The translations under genes and the position numbers were made by a program. Source: Cylicocyclus nassatus (taxonomy: Eukaryota; Nematoda; Chromadorea; Rhabditida; Strongylidae). From it: a stretch of DNA of 64,000 nucleotides. Position 1 is the first letter of the stretch; each line of letters opens with the position of its first letter. The notes below the pieces were generated by a model. That model was not told the origin of the DNA, searched no databases, and saw only the letters and a program-made list of their open reading frames with translations. Positions 45,962-56,400 of this stretch are shown here, piece by piece. The stretch is taken from positions 76,153,600 through 76,217,599 of the forward strand of contig CATQJL010000223.1 in NCBI GenBank assembly GCA_958299035.1, written 5' to 3'.

Positions 45962-46246
45962 TACACATCCTAACAAACAAAGGTACAGTGTTTGAGTTCT
46001 ATATGTATATAGATTTCCATACTTCAGGCATGCAGCTAGTCTAGCAAAACTCAAAGATGTCTGAAAACTTCTGTTGTAGGGTTTTGTACCTGTTGATTCC
46101 AAAACAACCCTTCAAACGTTTGTAGGGCAATATAACCAAATTTGATATTCATCGGGAAAACGGCTGTCACAACGGATCTATCTTTTTTTTCTAGAGATGA
46201 GGTCGAAGCAAGGAGGCGTATATGGAATTACCAGCGTCGCGTCAAC

Positions 46247-46500
46247 TACTCAGACAATCACAGGCTCTCAGCCGGCAGCCATAAAGCCACCGCGAAAACC
46301 CACCAAAAGCGCGGTGGTCTCGGTTTCGCAAAAGCGGCGGTTTCGCTTCGCGCTGAAGACTTCATAGCAGCCCGCTCGCTGCCAGTTCTGACACGGTTCT
46401 CAGCGGGAAGCGACAGTGAGGCGATGAGACCACCGCGCTTTTGGTGGGTTTTCGCGGTGGCTTTGTGGCTGCCGGCTGAGAGCCTGTGATTGTCTGAGTA
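46247..46500. mobile_element. Palindromic MITE (254 bp)
   Basis: Arms of about 75 bp are almost perfect inverted repeats. They begin TACTCAGACAATCACAGGCT and include 'accgcgaaaacccaccaaaa'. TA at each outer edge may be the target duplication. It is GC-rich in the middle. Mirror-image reading frames on the two strands are a by-product of the palindrome. Confidence 0.85.
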
Positions 46501-46991
46501 ATCGGAAAAATTCTTTTTCACAATAATGAAAAAAATCGGTGCCCGTTTTCTAACTAAGCTGAAGGTAAGACGTTAAAAATCAGAGGAAAAGAAAAGAAAT
46601 CATAGTGATCATGACGAATTATTAAAACTATCTAAATTTGCAAAACTCTGCCATATGGAAGCAACATCCTCAAAGGAACAGAGCCCATAGCAGAAGAAAA
46701 GCATGCTTTGATGGCAAAATTTGCATTTCTGAGACAATCCAGCTCTTTACCGACTTAGATCCATTTAACCAAGCCTTAATAAAATTGAAACCCAAAAGTC
46801 GAAATAGCATCAGAAAAATAATTTTTCCCAACCAAGCGATATTTTCGATTTATTGAATGTTTTCTGATAACAATGACTTGTACAACTCTTGCCACCGCCG
46901 ATCGCTTTCGAAACTTTCGAGAAGATTATGGGAAAAGAAAATAAAACTCTTTGTGAGCTAACGTACAATACCGCCTGCAATGAAAAACGAT

Positions 46992-47674
46992 GCACATCGC
47001 CCGATTCATGTGACATCACCGCAGCGTGGCCATATCTCGCCTTAGAGTGAACGAATGTTCAACCCACTGACGACGACGCCTATTTTTGCGTGGCGCCGCT
47101 GTGGGACGACGCGATTACACAACACTTTCGGTGTGGGAACGTTTTGTGATTATTTATGAAATGCAAGGCTGGTTTCTAAGCAACTGTGGACATTCTCCTA
47201 AACGACGGAGCCTACAGGTCCCAGGGGTGCACAAAAATTCGAAAAATTCCAATATGTGGGAAAATTACTAGACCTAAAATCAATACGACTTTGCAAAGGG
47301 CATGGGCCACCGGTGGTCCACATCGTCGTAATGGGTTAATCCAAGGGCATCACTCGACTCAGCTCGGCGCGACACTTCTTCAGTTATATGAAAGTGCCTG
47401 TTTGGATAGAGTACGAGGCCAAATTTTACGAATTCATTGCCTACGGTAGGTTGCTCAATAAGTGCCATGAATATGCACACTGACTAACCGACCGTAAGCA
47501 AAAACCTTTTTGATTTGTGGAATCTGGCCTCCTACGGTACCCAAAGGAGCACTTCTATATATAAGAAGATGCGCCGCGCCGAGCTGAGTTGAATGATACC
47601 CGATCAAGAATTTGGCCACTCTGAAGCGAGATATGGCTACGCTACGTGATGTCACATGAATCGGGCAACTGTGC
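46992..47674. mobile_element. Terminal-inverted-repeat element (683 bp)
   Basis: The left end GCACATCGCCCGATTCATGT is matched at the right by ACATGAATCGGGCAACTGTGC. The repeat extends about 48 bases ('gtggccatatctcgc' / 'gcgagatatggctac'). Internal segments also mirror each other ('gctcggcgcgac' / 'gcgccgcgccgagc'). No transposase was seen and the superfamily is unknown. Confidence 0.7.
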
Positions 47675-47789
47675 GTCATTTTTTCAAAAGATACGAGCGT
47701 ATTGTGCAGTGGCAAGCAGAGAATATTTCAGATCATGACAACCAATCATTGAATCATAATATCTTATGTATAAAGCTGAATGTCTGTTT

Positions 47790-47842
47790 GTATGTATGTA
47801 TGTATGTATGTATGTATGTATGTATGTATGTATGTATGTATG
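47790..47842 (+). repeat. (GTAT)n microsatellite
   Basis: About 13 uninterrupted copies. The long open frames on both strands across it are artefacts of the repeat. Confidence 0.95.
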
Positions 47843-47989
47843 TGTGTACGTATGTTCCGAATAGAAAATTCCATTTCTGAACTGATCCGGACCAAACTTG
47901 GCACACATACACTTCGGGCCCCGGCGGGTGTCATAGGCTACTTTTCGTCATCGATCGATATCGATTTTATCGATTTTTATCGATTTTTT

Positions 47990-48780
47990 TGCCGAGTTCA
48001 CCTACGGGGCTGGGAGTTGGCACAGGGGGGTAATCGAGCATGGCGATTCCGAACACAATATTGGTTTTCAGGATTATCGATTACTTTTATCGATTTTATC
48101 GATTTTTTTTTGCAAAGTTTGAGCTACGGGGCTGGGAGTTCGCACAGGGGGGTAATCGAGCATGGGGATTCCGAATACAATATTGGTTTTCGGGATTATT
48201 CATTACTTTTATCGATTTTATCGATTTTTTTGCAATGTTTGAGCTAGGGGGCTGGGAGTTGGCACAGGGGGGTAATCGAGCATGCTGATCATCCCCAAAG
48301 GGGGTAATCGAGCATGCTGATCATCCCCAAGGGGGGTGATCAGCATGCTCGATTACACCCCTGTGCCAAATTCCAGCCCCCTAGCTCAAATTTTCAAAAA
48401 ATCGATAAAATCGATAGAAGTAATGGACGATCTTGAAAACTAATATTGTATTCGTAATCTGCATGCTCGATTACCCCCTGTGCAAACTCCCAGCCCCGCA
48501 GGTCAAACTTTACAAAAAAAAATGATAAAATCGATAAAAGTAATGGACGATCCTGAAAACTAATATTGTGTTCGTAATCAGCATGCTCGATTACCCCCCT
48601 GTGCAAAATCCCAGCCTCGCATGTCAAAATTTACAAAAAATCGATAAAATCAATAAAAGTAATCGATAATTCTGAAAACTAATATTGTATTCGGAATCCC
48701 CATGCTCACTCCCCCCCCCCTGTCCAACTCCTAGCCCTGTAGGTGAACTCTGCAAAAAAATCGATAAAAATCGGTAAAGT
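47990..48780. repeat. Minisatellite (about 118-bp unit) with head-to-head inversion
   Basis: The unit contains 'gggctgggagttggcacagg', 'ggtaatcgagcatg', 'aatattggtttt' and 'atcgattttatcga'. About three units run forward from 47990 to 48290, then the array reverses and about four inverted units continue to 48780. The turning point near 48290-48350 is itself palindromic ('gcatgctgatcatcccc' / 'ggggtgatcagcatgc'). Confidence 0.85.
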
Positions 48781-48982
48781 CGACATCGATCGATAACGAA
48801 AAGTGGACTGTGACACCCGCCGGGGCCCGAAGTGTATGTGTGCCAAGTTTGGTCCGGATACGGCGGAGCCGGGTAAGCCAGCTAGTCCTACTATAATAAC
48901 GCGCTAAGGCCGTCTGTTTATTTGTGTGTGTGTCTGTCTGTGTGGAAATCTGTCTATCACGAAATTTATAGAGGAAGCTGCA

Positions 48983-49490
48983 ACTACCTATATACTACCT
49001 ACTACCAACTACCTACCTATATACCTATACCTACCCAACTACCTATACCTACTACTATACTACTATACCTACTATATACCAGTGGCGTACCGAGGGGGGG
49101 GGGCGGGGGGGGGCGCGCGCCCCCCCCGAGAACGGGTTGCGAAATTTTTGAAAGTTACTTACATGCGTTATAAAAATGTGCAAATGACTTGTTTATTTTT
49201 GTAAACAATTAAAATAATTTTTGAAGTTTTTTAAAAATTCAAATTAGCCTTATAAAAAAAATTTTTTCGGGGGCGTGGCTGACGCCACGCCCCCTTTTTC
49301 CAGATTTTAGGGGTTGGGGGCCCGCAGAATTGTTGAGAAGCCCCCCTAAAAATTTTTCGGAGTGCGTGGCTAACGCCACGCACCTCCATTTAAAAATTTT
49401 TTTTGCCGCGCCCCCCCCCCCCCGAGCCGAAATCCTGGGTACGCCACTGCTATATACCTATACCTACTACCTACTACCAAGCTACAACTA
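48983..49490 (+). repeat. 'ctacctata' simple repeat, split by a MITE
   Basis: Degenerate (CTAC/CTAT)n tract at 48983-49079, continuing at 49450-49490 after the inserted MITE. Confidence 0.8.
49080..49449. mobile_element. hAT-like MITE with 8-bp target duplication (370 bp)
   Basis: Ends CAGTGGCGTACC and GGGTACGCCACTG are inverted repeats of the hAT type. CTATATAC occurs exactly on both sides (49072-49079, 49450-49457). Inside are two hairpins of the form GCGTGGC..GCCACGC and long G or C runs that may be misassembled. Confidence 0.85.
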
Positions 49491-50099
49491 AGCTATCGAG
49501 CTGCAATTTTGCATAACATACCGTGCAAGCGTGTAGGCATACCATGCGGAAGGACAAGCCTGTTCGATAAGCGGGTCCCTCAGAATTTGCGCGTCAAACG
49601 GGTCCACACGCCTTTTGGCACGCAAAACTGGGTCGCTAATTCGACTTTTTGCAAAGTTATGATTTGCCTGACAAGTAACTCTGCGCGCCATGAATTCTAG
49701 CCCAAAAAGTGCTCAAAAGGTTTGCTTTTTTGCGAAAACAGCGCCAAAAAGTGATGAACGCGTAGATAGTCGATTTGGCAAGGTTTTATTTGAAAAAACT
49801 GAAAAGATTTCTGCACTGAAATGTAGCCCAAAGTGGCTATTATCCTTATGACAATTATCAAACTAAAATAAATTCAGTAATCCGTTCAAATTCGCATTTG
49901 TTTCCTTGCAACAAAGTTTTTTTATTCTCAAAATTACCGATCTTACATGGAGATGCTTCATGAATGAACAGTTGTTTACGATTCATTCGTGACGCTCAGC
50001 ATTGCGTGTGAGTTTCAAAGCCATTCTCATGCGAACATGAGAAAGGCATACGGATAGGGAGCCAGCGCGAACCTCCGCGAAGCGGAGGTGACGCACTGG

Positions 50100-50461
50100 T
50101 CATTAAAAATGCATTGAGCGAAGTGTATTAAGCAAGCGGCTAAGCTCAAATATACGTATGGTTCCTGATAATTTGTGGATACCGTGAGCTCATTAAGTAC
50201 TAAAAGGGTTTTCATTGTTCTTCACCAATACTCTTCGTAAAACTTTGAGCATCGTTTCAAAATTCAAATCATGACGTCCTATCTCTTTCAATGCTTTTAC
50301 TGCGGTAATTCTAAAACACAAACTTCGCACATCAAAAACAGGGCGAAAAACAGATGATGAATAGCAAATTGCGAGAAAGTGAAACATAACGATTAATATA
50401 GTCAACACATAAATACGGCGTATATGTATCGTTTTAAGCAGCAATAATGTATCGATGTCGA
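50100..50461. other. 3' flank of galectin C
   Basis: The last 120 bases match the 3' flanks of A and B ('aaaaacagatgatgaatagcaaat'). The RTE and SINE-like pieces found beyond this in A and B are missing, replaced by the Helitron-like block. Confidence 0.55.
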
Positions 50462-53400
50462 TTAGACAAACTCAACGTTAGTCACTTCGATATCACCATC
50501 AATTCTTATTCCAGTGTAGTCTTCGGTTGGCTGGGGAGTGCGATGCTTGAATGTGCCAATGCGCTCGTTGTTTACGAAGATCTGGAAAGAAAATTTCGTC
50601 AAGAACACTAAAAATTTTAGATTGTTTTCACAAAAAATGTAAGAAAAGAATTAACCTGGCGCATTACGGTAAAGATACGGTAGGCAGAGTTATTTTATGG
50701 TAAAACTTGGGACAAAAATTTGTGACTTCGATTTCTTACCACATGGTCAACCGTAATTCTAACATATAACGCTAACAATCAAAATGAATATCACAATTTT
50801 AATTAGCTTCTTTCAGAGCTCTTTGTATCTTTACGTTCCTTATATTCTGTTTATACGAAAAACCGTTCGGGATGAATTAAGATCAAGATAAAGATACGGT
50901 TATTGTACGGTAGACTGCCGCAGCTTACAGGAACACACCGCTAGATAAGCTCACATGTATGGCATAGGGTTCATTTTCGATTCTGAGATCAAAACCGTGT
51001 TTTTTCTCAAATGGGAATGGTCCTTCACGCTCTTCCTCGCCCCAATAACCATCTATCTGGCTGTTTCGAACAATCTGTAACGAAGCCACAGTGTGCCTAA
51101 TGCTTGTCACCATCAATTTTTCCAACTGACCTGTTTCTCCCCGAATCTGGGATTGAAATGGAACAAAATATCTTCACCATCTTCACCTTCGCCTAGAAGG
51201 TTCAGACTCCAACTTTCACCTTTTGAAATAGCATGTATCAGAATGCTTTGACCTATATTAGAAAATTTAAGAGTTTTCTCTGTATTATGTGCGGGTCCTG
51301 AATGAAAAAACGTACCCGCTCGCAAATTTCCGTCCGGGAAGGCTGTTTCCCACGGGATATTGTAGTACCTGCAATGAAAAGCACTCTATCTCACCGTGAT
51401 AATTTTGATGGTTCCATACCTTCCACCCCAGTGAACTCCAGACAGAGTACAGTCACCCTCAATTTGAATATAGTCAATGGCATCGTAACCTATGCGATGT
51501 TTGTAGGTGTGAAGTTTTTTCTCATCACACCAGATTTCGAAACCAACTTCTTGCACCCTGAAAGAAAAGTAGTCATTTACACTGTTAGAATGTTTATGGA
51601 GTTAGCCGTGCCAACATCGTTCCCGCGCCGTGCAGCACCGTGCTAGAACTGCGCAGGTGTGGATAAGGTCGACTAATCGATGCCCAACTCGTCCAGTACT
51701 GCTTTGGTACAAAGCTAGCGGCATTCTACTGCCACAGCGATGCCATGGCAAGGGCACGGCAATGGCACGGCAATGGCACGGCAATGGCACGGCACTAGCA
51801 GAAGCGCACTCTGAGTGCAGCTTTCAAACAAAAATGTCACATTGTGCATCATCAAAAAGAATATTTCGTGGGCAATCCTTCACTGATGAAAATTTTGAAA
51901 GTTGCAAATTTCAAATCCCTTTCATGTTCTTCGTTATAACTTGGAAACATAAGAAGAGTATAATTTACGAAGAAAGTAGGCTTGGAACGACACCAAAATG
52001 ACTTCAAACATTTTTATAAAATTCGATCTACAAGTTGAACTATTCACTTTTGAACTTTAACAGTGAAGAAAAGACCATTTTTTTCTTTTCTTAAGAAATT
52101 ATCTGCGTTAGAAAGCAAGGAAACAACCATGCTGTTGCTTCTCAGTTGACTTAAAAACTTACCTAATCTTAAGGTCGTATGCCTCGCCTTGCTTATATGG
52201 CATTGATTTGCCTTCTTCTTTTCCCCACTCTCCATTCTAAAGTAAACTTCTAGAGACACAACAATATTAATCCTACGTACAAATGCTATTCCTCAGCTTC
52301 TTCAACGTTAATGATAACTTAAGAATTTTTAAAATTGAAAAAAGTTGATACCAGGTAGCTGTTCATGACGATCTTCATTTCGTCAAAGCGAAGGTTTATG
52401 TTGAGTACGCACTGTCCAGGATCAATGGTGGGTGCATCATGGAGAAGATTGATTTCAACTCTGATAAGGAATAATCTTATTTTCAATTTTTTGGTGCCAT
52501 ATCTACAAGCTAAAGAGCCGAAACTCCCTTCCCGGACCTTTTCAGGAATTTCAGTGAAGAACAGGAAGAGGGGCGGGACATCAAAGAACTTCAGCGACGC
52601 AGACATTGCATAAACGCGACCGCAGCGGCTAGCATATGTCTGCGTCTCTAAGCTCCCATTATCTCTACGCGACTTGAAGGCGTCAGAACCGCGATGAAGC
52701 AGTGAGCGCAATTTATACATTGCTTATCATGAGAAATGGCGGAAAAATAGCAACTCCATGCCCCCTCGCCTCTTCTTCACAAAAATTAACTGATTTAGAA
52801 CTTCTGTATCCTACTCATAGGCATCTCTATTTATCCTTCCATGGATATCTAGCGTCTGTCCAGCTTTTAGCGGTTGTCCAAGCTTCTTTAGGTAGGGCAC
52901 AGGAACTGGTGCATCTCCAGGATGAGCCTGCAATAATCACATAAGCAAGAGTAAAAGGAGTACAAAGATCAATACTTGAAAAACCAATAGAAATAGTTGC
53001 TATTTAAAGAAAAGTGAAATTCACATTCTTATAAGAAATGCCATGATATCTTCAATAATAAAATCTAATAAAGTTACATACTTCGACATAGCTCAGAGTT
53101 TCGCACTTTTGGGATCTAGCATGCTGATCGTAGTGCACCACAACTCTTTGTCACCTCCACCCCCTCCCCCGTTTTGTCTACGCCGGGAAGTTCATTCATT
53201 TTTTCAGCCTTATTACGAATGCATTGAAGTGCATACTGCCATGCAATGTATGTTTTGCAATTTTGAGAGGAACAGCCAGTTTGTGCAGTTTAACATTATT
53301 ATTCTACTCCTTAGCAAAAACTTGAAAAAAAAACTCATTTTTCTTCATCTATTTTCGAGCTACGATTGTTGAGAAATATCCTCGGATTTTTCTTCAAAAA

Positions 53401-56400
53401 ATGTTAGAATAAATTTCATGGATTTTCTCTCTGACAAAAAAGTCTGAGTAGCTGATTTTCACCTTACATCTTTCTGCTTACAAAGTTTCAGACAAACGCA
53501 AGTGAGTCACCATGCCTGTCCAAATAGTTCTACTGATCAAAGATGAGTTTAATCGTGTTGTGCAAGCGAAGAATGGTAACCTTGGCAATAAACCGGAGTT
53601 TAAACTATCTCTCGCAGCTATCAGAATGTGACTCTACTCTTCCCCCTCGCTCCCCTCCCTCCCCCTCCCCTCCCCCAAATTAGCCACCCAGATATTTTCA
53701 TCGTTGTCAATCAACTCATTCAAAAGAGATGGGTGAGACATGCTTGTTATTGTTATACCATAGTGACTCACTAACGTTAAAGTTGCCAAAAAAAGTGAGC
53801 GAAAGAGATGTGGTTGAGCAAAATGAGGCGGGGAATGTGTGGGGGAGTGCCGCTAGAATTTCACTGCAATAGGATAAAAAGATTTGATTTTTGAGTTGTT
53901 CAGTGGGCGTTCCTCCGCCAGCCACAAATTGACCCGCAGTAAACCTCCTCTCAGCTCAGATGATCTGCGCTGACCCCCTCAGAAGAGATCCGTAAGCTAA
54001 TCTTACATCCCCCTTGCTACAGTGCATTAAGAATGCGATGAGTTGACAGCCAAGGGTCCGGTCAGCTGCCGCAATGAGCTGCGCTGCCTGCCTCAAGCTA
54101 AGCCGTCGCCGTCGGTCTGGCTTACAGAGATAGCGTGTCTGCAAGGAGACGCAGACACAAACCTCGTAAGTTGCCCGTGAGTAACCTACGCGACATGTCA
54201 GCTGGCTAATTTTGCGGACATTAGTGCCCGAAATTGCACAAATAGGGTGGGATACAGATGGGGATAATCAACGAACAGCTGATCGCAGCAAAATTGAGAT
54301 ATCAAGTTTTCTACATATTTAATTGAGCTATGTGAATCAAATCTTCATATTCTTCGAAGTATGCTCAAACTAAAAATCAAAGTCTCTCTTTGTCTTCTAA
54401 GAATCATGATTTTTTATGGATGTTAATGCTAAGTTGTTGTATCCGGTTTATGTCCTCGTTTACGCAGCAAAGACAGCGCCCACCATCGATTTTTTTGATA
54501 GTGGCCGCTATCAAAGACTGCACCGGCTATATAACAAAAATGTCGCCGCCTGCCGGTAGCGAACCCTGGTGCTGCCGCGTGTATCACACGAGCTTTAGCC
54601 CCAAGCCTGCACAATCTCTTAACCTGTTTTTTCTTTGAGAATACGCAGTTTCTATCATGCTTACAAAGCGATCCAAATTGATGGCGTGCTTGATACCGCG
54701 CTGAAACGCCGTAAGTCCAAATTAAGCTCAGAGGAAATGCACTAACGGAGGGTTTACTACGGGCCATTACTAGTATAGCAGACAAGCGAATGAGACTCTT
54801 CCAAATGCGATCCTCGTTCAAAAAATTCAGCGCACTGAATGAAAAACGCTCCCCCCCCCCCACAATCTTTTCAACTCAGAAAACGCTCATTACTTGACGT
54901 CCAAAGGCGCACGGCAGATAACGATGACAATTAGGGTTGAATGCTCTTTATAATAGTTTCAATATCACGTGAAAAGGCCATTTCGACCAAACGGATCTCC
55001 TTTGTAAACAGGAACTTATTTGCAGTATCCTGCCGATTTCCTCTCTCTTCCTCTCTATGACCTACACGAAATTGCTTGTATCTTTTCATACCCCACGATT
55101 TTGATGTAATTTCAAAGAGGAATTCGCGGAGCGTTGCGACGGCCCAGAAAAGACTCTGAAGATGACTGATCGGTGTTGCAACATAACATCGATCAATCAA
55201 TGTTACTTCTTTGTTACATGCCAAAAAGCACAAAAATATGGTGCACAACGATATATGTGAAGTATGGTGACGCTGTTGAAAAATTCAAAAAACCATGACC
55301 AAAGATAAGCCTATAAGAATTCCATTAAGAGTTGATAGGAAACGAGAGCAGTTTGTTCAAGCTACTGATTACAAGAAAAGACTCACCGTTTGCCCGTGAA
55401 GAAAAATGTGAACAACCTTATCGCAACCCTTTAACGTTTTTCCCGGAAATTATCGAACAACAATTTTTCGCAAATGGCGACTCGTGCAATCCTAAGTGGC
55501 CTCGAAGGGCACGCAAGAGCAATTCTTTTTCCAGAGTGCACCGGTCAAAGACCGGAGGCCTCGAGCGATTTTCTGCTTTAACCTGTCGTCTACATCTGTT
55601 AACAAGAAGAAGAGGTAATTGGGACAGGTTATAGATATGGACCTTATATAAATCAATCATCCGCTAAAAAATTTCTTTGTCGACAAAGATTTCGAAAAGA
55701 TTTTACAGACTTGTGCTTCAATCAATCAAAGGGTTTGGACTAAAAAAATAAGATACCAAGATGTTCTTTGATTTTCAACGAAAAAAATTAAACCAACAAA
55801 AATCATAAACCATAGCAAAACTCACAACTGAAAATATTTAAACCAAGCAAAATTCAGAAGAAGAGCTGTAAGGCCTTCTTCTACTCTCGTTTTTAAGCCA
55901 ACAGCTTCGACCTCTGTTTAAAGACTTTTCCTCAAGAAAACCAGCATCATACTCCACTTTTTGTAAACTAGGTTGCACTTTCTTCCATGTGTGACAAGGA
56001 AAATGATGGAAAGGGTAGGTACTATGAACATTCATAAGGACGCCCATGTACGAACAGTCAAATTATGTACTTTGGAAACACATATGGGAAGCCGTGTTCC
56101 GTGGATGTGGAAACATTCATGAATACGAAATGATGCGAACGATTCACCAACAGGAATTTCTAATATCGATGAATATCATCGAGAAAATTCGAACGAAAAA
56201 GGCCTGAAGTTTGGAAACTAAGGAAATTTGTGATTTTTCAAAGAAAAGCGAAACCTGGAAAAAATTTGTGGGGAAATTTTGGGTGCAAGTTTATCAACTT
56301 TTCATAAATTTCATTAAAGCGCGTAAAAACACGAAGAAGAGAACTTTATAATTCTTTGAAAAATTGCTAAATTTAAGAAATTTATGCTTAACAAAACTCG

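Larger units (their letters stand above)
47762..48885 (+). mobile_element. Helitron-like element, family HB, copy 2 (1124 bp)
   Basis: It starts A|TCTTATGTATAAAGCTG and ends GTAAGCCAGCTAG|T, with the small GC hairpin CGGCGGAGCCG about 14 bases before the end, as in the 294-bp copy at 13139-13432. It is longer because of a (TATG)n array and a minisatellite inside. It ends exactly where Helitron-like HA copy 3 begins. Confidence 0.7.
48886..50099 (+). mobile_element. Helitron-like element, family HA, copy 3 (1214 bp)
   Basis: Start TCCTACTATAATAACGCGC, end GGTGACGCACTGG|T. The 3' hairpin is perfect here: CCTCCGC GAA GCGGAGG, 11 bases before the end. The base before the start is the final G of another Helitron-like element; removing that element restores the expected A|TC junction. 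The interior is split by a 'ctaccta' simple repeat that contains a hAT-like MITE. Confidence 0.78.

Noticed and set aside
46142..46521. Two mirror-image frames with similar proteins on opposite strands
   Set aside because: They are products of the near-perfect palindrome at 46247-46500.
47656..47908. Frames on both strands rich in YVCM / HTYI repeats
   Set aside because: They read through the (GTAT)n microsatellite.
47790..48780. CRISPR array
   Set aside because: Repeat units are long, adjacent without unique spacers, and lie in a eukaryotic Helitron-like element.
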